Shown in pieces: positions 42,721 through 54,180 of a stretch of DNA of 64,000 nt. Position numbers and translations under genes: made by a program. This DNA is from Dermacentor variabilis (Eukaryota > Arthropoda > Arachnida > Ixodida > Ixodidae). How positions within the stretch are numbered: the stretch's first letter is position 1; the number at the start of each line of letters is the position of its first letter. The DNA is taken from NCBI RefSeq assembly GCF_050947875.1, contig NC_134569.1, positions 14,835,131 to 14,899,130 of the forward strand. The letters run 5' to 3'. The notes beneath the pieces are model-generated. The model had not been told where the DNA came from. It ran no database searches and saw only the letters and a list, made by a program, of their open reading frames with translations.

Positions 42721-44964
42721 TTCATACGCGCCTGAACAGCTAGCGACCTATCATAAACGCCTTTCTAACTCTCTGCCCAATAAAAAGTAGTTTATAGCTA
42801 TGTTTGACTTTTCCTGCAGATGGCTTGCTGGCCACAGTCGAATCAATTTTTGCATTGTCAAGGGGCGAAGGTCCCAACTTCCCCGTCCTTTCGCTGACGT
42901 TCTTCTTTCTGCGCCGCATTTTCAACACTCAAGTGGAACGCGGCCAACACTCTCAATTACATGAACACAGCAGCACTAGGGGAGAGTATAGAGCTGAGTA
43001 TATACTGTGCAGAAAACCATTTGCATACGCCACTTGCAGTCGCAGCCTGCGAATTTATGTATCTAGGTGTCGCGGAAGATTTGCTGCTATGTTGAATTCA
43101 AATTGTGGGTCAATTTCGCATAACAATGGCAGTTTCCCGTGATTACCTATCGTGCCACGCAAACGCGGCAGTGACGGCAGCCAGGTTCGTTGCGGCCGGC
43201 CCGCAGCACGGTGGTCCGCGGCGCCGACGGGACGCCAACCGCAGCGGCCCGTGGCGAAATGGCGGCCTCGCGCTTCATTTGGCGTCCGCCGGCGCGTCGC
43301 AGACATACGCGGTGCTAGCGTCGCCGCGACACCGCCGCCGCAGTTGCGCGACTCCCCGGCAAGCGCGACGACGTTGGCAAAAGCCGATGCGCAAGCACAC
43401 GCGTTCGCGCGCCCCGTTGGCTGGCGTTCTCGAGCGGCAGACAGCACGGAAAAGCCTGCAGCTCACGCGTGCGCCCGTTTGATGCGCGGTTTTACGAGGA
43501 AGGAACGAAACTATGTACACCGTTTACTAGCGCTATGCGGGGTGTTAGAGGGAAAAAGAAAGAAAAGCACTGGTCGCAACTTTTGCACTATAGTATATGC
43601 CACTACCCCCCCCCCCTTTTTTTTTCTTCTTTAGAATGTATGTGAATTAGCGGTTGGGATCATAGGTGATGCCCGTTACTACTTCTCCCTTTCGCAAACA
43701 GTACCTCTAGCAAATCGATACGCCAGGTCAAACAAACTAATAACTAACAAATGAGCAAGACAGGCAGAGACAGTACGTAAATATTTGCCGGAGAAAACAA
43801 ATAGACAACTGAAAGAGATATAAGCAGAAAGAGAAATAAATGTCCGAAAGCGCTAACCTGAGTTCCAATAACGTTATTCCTCCTTTTGTTCCTCTTGTAA
43901 GCACTAATTTCTCGTGTTCGTGACTAGCGCGGCCTTTTGAATCGTATGCTATGTACACTGAACACAAATAGGCGTGCCTCCATTTATAAAGCTTTTACAG
44001 CGCTTGTTTGGCGTGTTAGCCACGAAAAAAAAAAAAAGCGCGCAAATAAGCGACGTATAGTCCAGGTTTGTTTGTTTTCTTTTGTTTTTTCGGTCTGTCT
44101 ACGGCAGCGACGTTAAGCGCTGCGTCGCGTTGAGTCACTTCCAATGGGCAAGGACAATATATATAAACGGAGGAGGCACGGACAAAGTTGTGGTTTAGCC
44201 ACTGGGCGAAACGAGCGCGCAATATGCGGAAGCAATTTCCACAGACCGTTGTGTAGCCACCAAGGCTTGGCTCTCTGACGACGCGGACGGACAATTCCTG
44301 GTAGTAGTATAGAGACCGTGACAAACAAGGAGTCACTACCGATGTTCTGCAGCGTTGTGTATAGATCGTTGTACCCGGAATGTCAGGTCACATTTCTGCG
44401 AGCGACAAGCGGCGTACATCCACGATATCGAACGAGAAATGTTAAATCTTGGCGCCGCACATTTCTCAGCTCTGGAGAAGGAAATATAATAACCGAGGGA
44501 CGACACCACACTCCGCGAGCTACGCGACACCGAAGGTGTGTCACCGCAGAACGAAAAGAAAGCGTTGCAGCCGCCGATGGACACAGGGTCTAAGTTCGTT
44601 TGCATGGGTGCTCGCATGTGCATGCTTTCTTTCTTTCACCTTTCTTCCTTCCGGTTGCTCTCATCCATGCCGCAAGTATACATACACTACGCAAGATCCA
44701 TGGCAAAGAGACGCTTCTACGGCCACTACGAAGTCGCAAGCGAACGCTGCTGTTCCACGCGCGCACTCCTATCTGAGAAGTTATGTCCAAGACAAATAAA
44801 TTGCAACGACAAATGCGTACGCCAGCAAAAGACGCGAAAGAATACTGTCGTTGGTGCTCGCGTTTGCTATGCTTTCGCGTCCCTTGATCATTGTGACAAA
44901 TCTCGTCTAGGACTATGCAAAACATATATAGTTTACAGTTTTCCTTTAAGTTTGCGAAATGTAA
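42721..44964. other. No recognisable gene; GC-rich block
   Basis: GC-rich at 43150-43500 with open frames on both strands. C and T runs lie near 43606-43632. Nothing recognisable. Confidence 0.3.
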
Positions 44965-45350
44965 TTTGTTTAATGAAGGAAGAGGATGCGTGTTGCTTGG
45001 CGCAGGCAGCACTCAAACATTTTGATCGTTCTTTCACGGGCAGTTGTCCGCACTGTGCGGAGTAGTCTTCGGACATCTACCACATGGTGTGGGCCTGCCC
45101 ATCTAACCTGGCTATTGCCCTTCACCCCAACCCCACTCGGGAGGACTGGGAGGCGACCCTGCTCGGCTGCTATGACCTGCAGGCCCAAAGGGCCTTGGTC
45201 GGGCACGCCCGGGCAGCGGCCGACGCCACTGGGGCTCCGTACTACAGATTCCACCTAAGGGCCGGGCGCTTAAGGACCGGCCCATATGCGTACCTCCATG
45301 TGCTTCTCTTGTGAGAGCAATAAAGTTTTTCACCCCCACCCCCACCAGGC
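44965..45350 (+). pseudogene. I-superfamily LINE, 3' terminal fragment
   Basis: Encodes the C-terminal zinc-finger-like CPHCAE (then an in-frame TAG at 45063-45065) and SSDIYHMVWAC, i.e. the C-x2-C...H-x4-C pattern, followed by REDWEATLLGCYDLQAQRAL and AAADATGAP. The 3' end has AATAAAGTTTTT and a CACCC-rich tail (45318-45350), the same layout as the full-length element ending at 61442. 5' truncated. Confidence 0.65.
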
Positions 45351-45628
45351 GGGTCTAGCCTAGCAAAAGTTGCCGGCAACTGCTCCCCCTGAACGCCGCC
45401 TATCAAACGCGGTGCGGTCTGAAAGAGTCGGCAGCCTAGCTAACAACGACACCGAGTACCAAAAACGAGTTGACGCGGATCACAATACGTTGCGCGTTTT
45501 CCGAACTACACGACGACCCCCACGATTTGCCACTCGCTCTCCAACCCTGTATCAGGGAGGAATCTTACGAGGAGTCGAAGCACATCTCTCCTAAATATCC
45601 CATGTCTTCGCTACAACAAAATGTCACT

Positions 45629-45631
<3 letters not shown>
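45351..45631. other. No recognisable feature
   Basis: Short spacer between the LINE fragment and the (AT)n tract. Confidence 0.3.

Positions 45632-45688
<57 letters not shown>
45632..45688. repeat. (AT)n microsatellite
   Basis: About 57 bp of alternating AT. Confidence 0.95.
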
Positions 45689-45691
<3 letters not shown>

Positions 45692-45810
45692 CTACCATGT
45701 TTCTCACCGAGACGCGGAAAGAGAAAGAGAAAAATAGAGAAAGGCGGCTACTTTGAAGGCGGTGCGACAGAAGCCCGACGGTATCATACAGCGCGGAGTG
45801 AGAGAAAGTG

Positions 45811-46362
45811 TCATCATCATCATCAGCCTGGTTACGCCCACTGCAGGGCAAAGGCCTCCCCCATACTTCTCCAACAACCCCGGTCATGTACTAATTGTGG
45901 CCATGCCGTCCCTGCAAACTTCTTAATCTCATCCGCCCACCTAACTTTCGGCCGCCCCCTGCTACGCTTCCCTTCCCTTGGGATCCAGTCCGTAACCCTT
46001 AATGACCATCGGTTATCTTCCCTCCTCATTACATGTCCTGCCCATTTCTTTTTCTTGATTTCAACTAAGATGTCATTAACTCGCGTTTGTTCCCTCACCC
46101 AATCTGCTCTTTTCTTATCCCTTAACGTTACACCTATCATTCTTCTTTCCATAGCTCGTTGTGTCGTCCTCAATTTGAGTAGAACCCTTTTCGTAAGCCT
46201 CCAGGTTTCTGCCCCGTAGGTGAGTACTCGTAAGACACAGCTATTATATACTTTTCTCTTGAGGGATAACGGCAACCTGCTGTTCATGATTTGGGAATGC
46301 CTGCCAAACGCACTCCAGCCCATTCTTATTCTTCTGATTATTTCCGTCTCATGATCCGGATC
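45811..46362 (-). mobile_element. RTE-type LINE, 5'-truncated, with target-site duplication
   Basis: The element is flanked by AGAGAAAGTG at 45801-45810 and 46363-46372, a perfect 10-bp duplication. It ends on the minus strand in a short (TGA)n tail, typical of RTE elements. The copy keeps the last 176 codons or so of the ORF plus a very short 3' UTR. A second copy in the opposite orientation lies at 49421-50235. Confidence 0.85.
45832..46362 (-). pseudogene. RTE reverse transcriptase C-terminal end
   Basis: Open from the truncation point to the natural stop, reading DPDHETEIIRRIRMGW, FGRHSQIMNSRLPLSLKRK, LTYGAETWRLTKR, TTQRAMERRMIGVTLRDKKR, then WAGHVMRREDNRW and WADEIKKFAGTAWPQLV. This is the thumb and C-terminal region of an RTE-clade RT; the catalytic palm lies upstream and is missing. 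There is no start codon of its own (the open stretch enters from flanking DNA), so no protein is expected. The frame is free of stops, implying a fairly young insertion. Confidence 0.8.
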
Positions 46363-46383
46363 AGAGAAAGTGTGCGTGCCCAC

Positions 46384-47385
46384 AGCTTTCTGGCGAGTCG
46401 CACAGCCACGTTGTGGAAGCGCAGAGTGCGCCGGTCCGTCAGTGTGGCGTCAACCGCGGCCGATGGTGACCCGAAACCTACGTCGACGGAGCGGCAGCAG
46501 ACGACGGTGGAGCCTGCTGGCACGGCCCCGTTAGCCAAGCAGACGACGCGACGTTAGGCACGCGACGGCGACACGCAGGGCGCACCGGAAATGGCCACGG
46601 GCACAATGCGCCAGCTTCCGGCGGCCATAAAAAAGAAAGTCCACACGGGCCTTCACTCCTCCCCCTCTGCCGTCTCGTCGTTTTATGATTGGCGTTGCGC
46701 GGCCGGTACGCAGAGCACGGAAGAATGGCCTCTCCGACGAAAGAACGTAAAGAAGAAAAAAAAGGAATACAAGAAACTAGCACAAAGAGGCGAAAAGGCT
46801 GCCGCGGTGACGTAGACGCGCGGTGGTCGGCGTGCCCGCCGGCCTGCCTGCATCGCCCCGCGTCGGCTGCGGTGTTGGATGGCGCACCTGTGCAAGACGA
46901 CACCGGCGAGCGAAGGCGGCTGGGAACGAAATGCACCCCGGGCGACACGAAAACAAAACGGGAGGAGAACACGGGCACGCGATCCGGTCCGCGTGGTCGA
47001 GTCTGCCGAGTTCGACAGCTTGGGATCTGGAAGGATCCCCGAAACTGCCTCCCGAACGCCATTCCAATTAACCATGCGTGAGATGTCGCTTACGTTTCCC
47101 ACAGACTATTCTTGTCGTGACACAGCTTTTACTGGTACGTATAGAACAGGCGCTGATGCGACTGTTCAGCTAAATAATGCTTATGTTTTAAGATCGTGTT
47201 ATGCACAATGATCACCATAGATTAATCAAGATATTTCAGCAGATATTAGGGTATGCAAATTATGTTTGTTACCGAGACTTCTCAATTTAAGTAAACGAAG
47301 TGTTTCCGGAATTGCCTACGAGCGCTGCAGTCTCGTTACTGTAGATCACGCCACGCGCATGAGCCAACGTTTCTCTCTCTCTCTT

Positions 47386-47388
<3 letters not shown>
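46384..47388. other. No recognisable gene; GC-rich block
   Basis: GC-rich at 46390-47060, with open frames on both strands (for example 46478-47062 minus and 46689-47081 plus). No domain. Confidence 0.3.

Positions 47389-47464
<76 letters not shown>
47389..47464. repeat. (AT)n microsatellite
   Basis: About 76 bp of alternating AT preceded by a (CT)n run at about 47371-47384. Confidence 0.95.
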
Positions 47465-47468
<4 letters not shown>

Positions 47469-47639
47469 CTCTCAGGACCAATGACATTATAGAGGCGAGT
47501 GGGCATTAAGTTCAACATAAACTATGCACAACACCATCAGCAAACAACGAAAATATACTAGCATAATTATACAATATTACCTGATAACAAACCAAAGTAA
47601 GCAAATATTATTTCTGATTACTCAAACTACATATTTCAA

Positions 47640-48031
47640 CCTGCATAGATTACATAAACAAAGTGCATAAAGGACGTTGACAAGCAGAGTGCACCATAGT
47701 TATAAACACAGGGAAAACAAGAATACTCAAAACGAAATGTCGCGAAAGGTTTCTTTACAACGGTTAGCATCACTTATGGAGGCAACAGTTACAGGAAGGT
47801 GATTCCACTCATCAGCTGCCTGCGGGAGAAATGAGTGTAAGAAGGAGGAGGACTTACAAGATGGAATACCAACTTTGCGCTGGTGATCAAGCCGAGACGA
47901 TATGTAATGTGGTGCCGAAAGAAGCTCGTTTCGTCGTATGGGAAGATGATGTATCTTATGAAAGAGAGAGAGTCGCAAATGTTATATATCCAGGGTGGTA
48001 ATTTTTTAAACTCTTCGGAATTTTTAAACAT
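47640..48031 (-). pseudogene. CR1-type LINE, C-terminal RT fragment
   Basis: Two overlapping frames show the end of a CR1-like RT: PHYISSRLDHQRKVGIP, then SFLPQAADEWNHLPVTV and a terminal FRDISF before the stop at 47727. A frameshift lies near 47960. Only the last 100 codons or so remain. Confidence 0.6.
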
Positions 48032-48284
48032 CGACTGTCGCAGATAACATAGTTTTAGTCCTTACGCTGGATTATTCAGAGAGGCGGACACTGCTTTCGT
48101 GAGAAATCGAAACACATCAACTAATAAAAAAAAGCTGATTAAATTCTTTACAGATTACTTAAATTAAAAGTTTAGAGACATGCGCCATCAAAACTCGCCT
48201 TAAGGATGCACTGTTGTTCAACTTACTTTATTTAGCAATACGCTGTCTTAGGCTTGAATTATAGACGTGCTAGGCAAGATGCGC

Positions 48285-48352
48285 AAGAAAAGAAAGAAAA
48301 AAAGAGGACAGGACAGAGCTCTGCGCTCTGTCCTCATTATTTTCTTTCCTTG
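48285..48352. repeat. Imperfect hairpin with GAGGACAG...CTGTCCTC core
   Basis: A purine-rich left arm (AAGAAAAGAAAGAAAAAAAG then AGGACAGGACAGAGC) pairs with the right arm GCTCTGTCCTC followed by ATTATTTTCTTTCCTTG. The architecture resembles the hairpin at 16201-16324 but the sequence differs. Confidence 0.6.
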
Positions 48353-48429
48353 TGCACCTTGCGCCGCACGTTTATATTTCAAGTAAGAGCCAGCTAGCCC
48401 TCAAGAAAGTATTATTGCAATTGTTTCAT

Positions 48430-48745
48430 GCATTGAAGCACCAAAGTAACTGGGACGCCCATGCATTTCGTCCCACACTTTTGGAAATGATGTCGACACT
48501 GGCGTCATCCTGGCGATTCAGTTCAAGTGGATACGTCTTGAGAGCTGACCGCCTACAGTTCCTAAACTGAAACATGTGCCGTAATGAAGTTAATTACTAA
48601 ATTTATGTCAACTAGTTGAATATGTGTTTTGATTTCTCGTGCCAGTAATGTGCGCCTGTTATAGTAATAAAGGTCAATGACAATAATTATACTATATCTT
48701 CCACAGGCGCTTAAAATTTCCGGATAACTTAAAAATGATAAACCC
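48430..48745. mobile_element. Unclassified dispersed element (family B), second copy
   Basis: Collinear with 36340-36600 in the same orientation, with many small differences. No termini resolved. Confidence 0.45.
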
Positions 48746-49280
48746 GCACGAGCTGCCTTAACCCTGCCGCCGCTACCATGCACTCGTTTCGGATTTTGTG
48801 CTATAAACAGCGATTTGCATATGACAGAGGGCAAGCGTGCGCCCCAGACGATCCGCAAGCTGCACTGTCGTCTGCAGATCCACTTCGCTGCCAGTATAAA
48901 GCACACACTATTAAGGCCCTTGCGTCCTCTAACAGCTTTTATTCCTATTTTTGTTCCCTGCTTTGTGGCTTGCTGCCTTTTCTGCCATCGTATAGAGCAG
49001 GCGGGGCCGTTAGGGGCAGAAGGGCAGCACTTTATTGGCTCGAATGACCTTGGGTCAGGCCAGACGACGTTGAAGGCAGCAGCGGCAGCATGAACGGAGG
49101 CTAGTGGCGTGGCTGTTTGCGAAAATGATTGGTTTTATGCGGCGTGACCCGTTCCCGGCGATCCAGTGAAAGGGGGCACTACCCCATCGCGCCCAATTGT
49201 GCACCCGTGCCCCGGACTATTTATCAACGTGGCGTATCTCTTCTCATTGCCGCCCCCCCCCCATTGCCTCCGCGTCGTCT
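48746..49280. other. No recognisable feature
   Basis: Mixed sequence preceding the (AC)n repeat. Confidence 0.3.
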
Positions 49281-49352
49281 ACACACACACACACACACAC
49301 GCACACACGCACGCACACGCACACGCACACGCACACACACACACACACACAC
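49281..49352. repeat. (AC)n microsatellite with GC interruptions
   Basis: AC dinucleotides with several GCAC interruptions over about 72 bp. Confidence 0.95.
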
Positions 49353-49420
49353 CGCTTCGCAGGGCGGCGACAATCCACTCGAGCTGCAGCAGCGGCCTTT
49401 ATTCGCGGGACCTATTTCAT

Positions 49421-50235
49421 TTAACAGATACCTTAGTAACTTGCGATTCGCTGATGATATTGCCTTGCTTAGTAACTCAGGGGACCAAGTGCAATGCATG
49501 CTCACTGAACTGGAGAGGCAAAGCAGAAGGGTGGGCCTAAAAATTAATCTGCAGAAAACTAAAGTAATGTTTAACAGTCTCGGAAGAGAACAGCAGTTTA
49601 CGATAGGTAGCGAGGCACTGGATGTGGTAAAGGAATACATCTACTTAGGACAGGTAGTGACCGCGGATCCGGATCATGAGCCTGAACTAATCAGAAGAAT
49701 AAGAATGGGCTGGGGTTCGTTTGGTAGGCATTCTCAGATCATGAACAGCAGGTTGCCACTATCCCTCAAGAGAAAAGTGTATAACAGCTGTGTGTTACCA
49801 GTACTCACGTACGGGGCAGAGACCTGGAGGCTTACTAAGAGGGTTCTACTTAAAAACTGAGGACGACGCAACGAGCCATGGAAAGAAGAATGATGGGTGT
49901 AACGTTAAGGGATAAGAAAAGAGCAGATTGGGTGAGGGAACAAACGCGAGTTAATGACATCCTAGTTGAAATCAAGAAAAAGAAATGGGCATGTGCAGGA
50001 CATGTAATGAGGAGGGAAGATAACCGATGGTCATTAAGGGTTACGGACTGGATTCCAAGGGAAGGGAAGTGTAGAAGGGGGCGGCAGAAAGTTAGGCGGG
50101 CGGATGAAATTAAGAAGTTTGCAGGGACAACATGGCCACAATTAGTACATGACCGGGGTAATTGGAGAAGTATGGGAGATGCCTTTGCCCTACAGTGGGC
50201 GTAACTAGGCTGATGATGATGATGTGATGATGACA
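49421..50235 (+). pseudogene. RTE-type LINE, 5'-truncated, frameshifted
   Basis: Starts just before the catalytic motif: LRFADDIALLSN at about 49440-49475. It continues through VGLKINLQKTKVMFN and YIYLGQVVTADPDHEPELI into the same C-terminal region as the copy at 45811-46362. One extra base near 49852-49860 creates a stop after LLK. The frame resumes at 49861 (TTQRAMERRMMGVTLRDKKR), with a two-codon insertion (WACAGHV instead of WAGHV) at about 49990. The 3' end has a TGATGATGATGATG tail at 50212-50230. No clear target duplication. Confidence 0.8.
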
Positions 50236-50728
50236 GTTAACGCATTATAAAAATAATCAAAACGTCAACGATAAACGTAGACCATCCGTATTCCCCATTC
50301 ATTCACGCCAGCCATAACCCTACATCGGTTTTATTTTTTCCCCTTTGCTCCTTCATTTTTCTTGCATTTTTTGCAAGAAAAAGAACGCTGCTCGTGCATT
50401 TGTTTTTTTTTTTCTTGGTAACTCCTCTCCCCATGTACTCAACGGGCATATCAACTTCAAACTTCAAAAGAACTTTGGTCTGTAGGACGCATCGCAACTG
50501 CCTGACCCCTTGAATTCCCAAAACCAGCATTCTGATATGAACAAAATTTGGGCGCCTCATAATCTGAGCATTATCCGCAGTGGGCAGACGGAAATAGCGC
50601 GTCGACGTTTCTACACGTCTCCGTGCACGACCACCGAAGGCACAGCATGCAGCGAAGCAGGCAGCAAAGATTTGAGATGGGCGGATATGCGATGAAGGAA
50701 CTGTGCAGTAATAGGTTAGAAATTAAAT
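50236..50728. other. No recognisable feature
   Basis: T-rich runs and ordinary sequence; nothing assignable. Confidence 0.3.
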
Positions 50729-50985
50729 TATGGGGTTTTACGAGCCAAAACCACTTTCTGATTATGAGGCACGCCGTAGTGGAGGACTTCGGAAATTTCG
50801 GTAGTGAAGGACTACGGAAATTTCGACCAGCTGTGTTCTTTAACATGCACCTAAATCTAAGTACACGGGTGTTTTCGCATACCGCCCCCTTCGAAATGCG
50901 GCCGCCGTGGCCGGGACTCGATCCCGCGACCTCCGTACTCAGCAGCCCACCAACACCATATCCACCGAGCAAAAACGGCGGGTAA
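50729..50985 (-). mobile_element. Ruka-type SINE, nearly full length
   Basis: The minus-strand head runs from about 50973 (GCTCGGTGGATATGGTGTTG) through the B-box-like GGGATCGAGTCCCGG (50913-50927). The body follows with CGTGTACTTAGATTTAGGTG, GTTAAAGAACAC, GGAGG/TAGTCC repeats and TCATAATCAGAAAGTGGTTTT to the terminal AAAACCCCATAATTTAATT. A block GAAATTTCCG(A/T)AGTCCT(C/T)CACTAC is duplicated within the body (50776-50824). Confidence 0.75.
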
Positions 50986-51996
50986 TGTGCCGTGATCGGT
51001 GTCAAAGAGAGGTGCATATCTTCCTATGCAAACGACCATCGCCTTCTTTTTAGTTCTCGAAATAACGCAAGGAGGTGCCGCGCATGCGCGCGAGCGACTG
51101 CCATGCCCGCCTGTGGTGCATCGCGGCAAGTGGAGTGCCTGAAGCGAGATTACAGGGCGCGACGATCGGCTGCGGGTCGCCGTTGCGACGTACGAGAACA
51201 CCTGCCGCCGCAGACGTGCCAATCCGTCAACGCTCGAGAGTTAATAATGAGGCCCGCGCCCCGCTGCGGTCATATATATCCGTGTGTATATATATGTGGC
51301 AAAAACGCCGACTACGACACATGGCTCTTGCGGCGTCGCTAAAGCAGATCTTCGTGTTGACGTCTACACACACTCTTTTTGCGCCTCGGCTATTGTGAGT
51401 AACCTTTCGTGTTCGCGACAGCTTCGATCAAACTAAGAGATTTCTGTATTAAAGGCATCAGTTTGAGTCTGTAGACTGATGCCCTATTCAGCTGTATTCA
51501 GCGTCATCCTGTCAGCACGTCACCCTCAAGTTCTTAAAGCATGAAATGCATTTAGCTCCCGTTACCGGCAACCTTCGAGTGATCTTGAGTCAAAATCCAG
51601 AGCCGCCATCCGGGCAATAAGTTGCGAGAACAAAACGAGATCATCCGGGCAACCAGTAAAAACTTAATAAAATGCGGTCTCTGGCTCCCAACCCTTTGTA
51701 CAGGAGCGCATTACATACGCTAGTTACGGCCCAAACAAGTAACAAAAAATATTGCTTCTGAGTTCTTCCTAATGGTTGTTCACAATATCACTCAAGCTGT
51801 AACTTCTGGTATGCATACGTTTTATTTGTCATTTCCAATAGCGACATTCAAAAGGCAGATAGGGCACCACACACTTCATTGTCACCTTTTGGAGCTGAGC
51901 GCGGAACGTCAGCGCTCCGCGAGTTCTGCGGCGCGGGTATTGCGCCGCCTCGAGAGATGGCGCCACGCGCGTGGCGCCTCCTCCAAGCGCTTCTGC
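50986..51996. other. No recognisable gene
   Basis: Ordinary sequence. A small hairpin, GGCATCAGT (51454-51462) with ACTGATGCC (51475-51483), has a 12-nt loop. It is too short to call a miRNA. Confidence 0.3.
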
Positions 51997-52160
51997 CCGC
52001 CGCGGTGGCTTAGCGGTTATGGTGTTGCGCTGCTAAGCACGAGATCGCGGGATCAAATCCCGTCCGCGGCGGCCGCATTTCGATGGAACGCAATAACCGC
52101 CCGTGTCCCGTGCATTGGGGGGGCACATTTCGGCACCGTAAAACCACACAATTCAGTTCA
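51997..52160 (+). mobile_element. Ruka-type SINE, head and shortened body
   Basis: The head CGCGGTGGCTTAGCGG (52001-52016) contains an A-box, and GGGATCAAATCCCG (52050-52063) is a T-arm with the B-box. Then come GCGGCCGCATTTCGATGG and a compressed body reaching GTAAAACCACACAATTC at about 52137-52153, with internal deletions relative to 50729-50985. Confidence 0.65.
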
Positions 52161-52429
52161 TTCTTCCAGCTGGGTAGTGCGCCTGTCTCCCTGGCGTCTT
52201 TCGGTGCCTGTCGTGCGGCCTTCGGCCGGTCTTCTTCGAGCTGGGCAGCGTCCATATGGGCCAGTGCACTGTATGGAGTGGTACGGTGTGGTGGGGCGTT
52301 GCGAACACGCACCACACCTATTTTAAGGTTGTGGCTAGTATCATCTCAAACCAATCTGCTTTGCCAGTTGCCATTTCATGCTTACTCCAGTTTGCCAGTT
52401 GCTCTCGATTACGGGAGAGCCATGAAGTT
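52161..52429. other. No recognisable feature
   Basis: Spacer between a SINE and a LINE tail; nothing else seen. Confidence 0.3.
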
Positions 52430-52552
52430 TTCTTTATTTCCTTCATTTGTATACTCAAGACGATCCCGGCTTCCTGGACTGAGGACGGCGGCCAGAACTA
52501 ATGCAATATCCGCATCAATAAACGTTTACTCACTCACTCACTCACTCACTCA
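52430..52552 (+). mobile_element. LINE 3' tail fragment
   Basis: TTCCTGGACTGAGGACGGC followed by CAATAAACGTTTACTCACTC and a (CTCA)n tail. It has the same AATAAA-GTTT plus short tandem repeat layout as the I-type 3' ends at 45318 and 61420. Confidence 0.4.
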
Positions 52553-52919
52553 ATTAATCATGCAGCATTCTATACTTGTTACTCAGTAAGACTGATTGCT
52601 TTAATATCGTAAAAGCAGTTCGAGACACGTGCAATACTCAAGGATTGCCTTCCATGTGTTTCGTCAACGAGCGCGTGCAATTACAACTAACCTTCGTCCT
52701 GGTTAATTCAACTTGAGAGCTTTTTCACGTCCGCCATCTAGCGCGGGCACATCGATCACTTTGCGACCGCGGTCTTGAGCGACAGAGTTAGCCGTCCTCT
52801 GGCAGCGAAAGCTACTATGTCTATCACAAGGCGGCCACTTGAAAGTAAAATCGGGTCAGCAGACACAATAACTACAGAGAATACAAGAAAGCCGGCACCC
52901 ATTATGCATGCCACCCACA
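52553..52919. other. No recognisable feature
   Basis: Nothing assignable. Confidence 0.3.
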
Positions 52920-53135
52920 AGGCTATATATATGTTATGAACTCTGAAAACATTGCGTTGAATGCCCCGGCTCTCCCGATTAATTTTGGTTCCGTGGGGAT
53001 TCTTTATCATAATATACGTATGCATTCTGATCACACGATCGCTTTCGCGTTTCGCTTGATCGGAACGTGGCCGGCAAGCGAACCCGTGACCTGGCATTCG
53101 GCAGCAGAACAGCGTAGACGCTGAGACACGTGGCC
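52920..53135 (-). mobile_element. tRNA-headed SINE, diverged Ruka-like
   Basis: The minus strand reads GGCCACGTGTCTCAGCGTC at the head and GGTTCGCTTGCCGGCC at the B-box (about 53069-53084). The body ends GATAAAGAATCCCCACGG and AACCAAAATTAATCGGGAG, a diverged form of the Ruka terminal block. Confidence 0.55.
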
Positions 53136-54180
53136 AAACGAAGAAACGGCGCCTCGGGTCACGGCAACTAAGCGCCCAGGCTAACGGGACACGGTTGAGC
53201 GAGGATAAGAAACAGCTGAGGGTGCAGCCGCCCCCAACCGCCCCCGCGCGCGTTTGCGAGCGGCCCCGATTCGCACATCTGCGGATCGGCCGCGCTCCCG
53301 AAGCCGCCGCCGCGTACGAGCGACAGACGAGACGGTCGTCGGAACCCTCGTCTCAGACTCTGCGCACAGGGTGCAGTGACCCGCGTTGCCCGAAGGCGCA
53401 CGGGGCAACAGCGGGTGCCATGGCGCTGTCCGGCAGCAGCGCAGCACCGAAAGGGTCACGTCGTCCCACGGACGACCAGCGCGGCCCCAAAGAGAGCGCC
53501 ATCCGGGAGGAGGAAAAAAGTTCGACGGCTTCGCGCCCTTCCGGCCGGACCGAGGAGCAGATGGTCGCTCTCGGAGCTCCAGGGCCAACGCCAAGGGCCC
53601 GATGCGGAGACAAAGCGGTGGTAACGATCCATTACGACCTTGGCGACGCGCGCCCAACCTCGGCCGGGCCCGGACACAGCGTGCGGGCCGCGGGCGAACG
53701 AAAAAGGCGAGCAGGTGCGACGCCGGCACCAGCCTCGCGCGCCCACCACCGAGCGAGCCGACCGCGCGGCCGGGACGTCCCGGGAGGGGCGCCGAGGCGG
53801 AGAGCGGGAAAAAGAAACGAGTGAGCGACGGGCGGTTGCTGCTCGCGGTGCGCCCCACGGGCCACCTCGCAACCTGTAGGCTCTGCTGCTGCTGCTGCTG
53901 CTGCTGCTGCTACAGCGGCGGCGGCGACGAAAACGGGTTCATCCGGCGGAGGCCGATCGCTCCTCAAGCCGCGGGATGGAAGAGACGCGCCGGCACGCCC
54001 AGCGGGGCGCGTGCTCGCTGACCGACCGCTACCGACGCACGACTCACCGGGAAATCCATCTCCACCGGTCGATTTCACACACCTGTGCGATCACGAACAC
54101 GTCTCCTCGCGCGCCGCTTGCACGGACGCTCGCGAAGGAGCAGCCATTGCAATGTTCGCCCCATGGCGCCGCGGAGTGAT
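53136..54180. other. GC-rich block open on both strands, no gene assigned
   Basis: The most GC-rich kilobase of the window, with CpG abundant. Frames of 150-225 codons are open on both strands (53195-53824 and 53386-54021 plus; 53181-53858 and 53632-54078 minus). No domain is seen in any. A (CTG)n run at 53883-53910 would give poly-Cys, poly-Ala or poly-Leu/Cys depending on frame. It could be an unmethylated promoter/first-exon region of a host gene, but also just compositional. Confidence 0.3.

Noticed and set aside
49129..49420. N-terminal extension of the RTE frame
   Set aside because: It is a read-in through the (AC)n repeat (Thr-His runs) ahead of the 5'-truncated LINE, not coding sequence.
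51454..51483. miRNA precursor
   Set aside because: The stem is only 9 bp with a 12-nt loop, far short of a miRNA hairpin.
53181..53858. 225-codon open frame on the minus strand as a gene
   Set aside because: Several equally long frames are open on both strands of the same GC-rich DNA. The composition is Arg/Pro/Ala/Gly-rich and no domain is visible.
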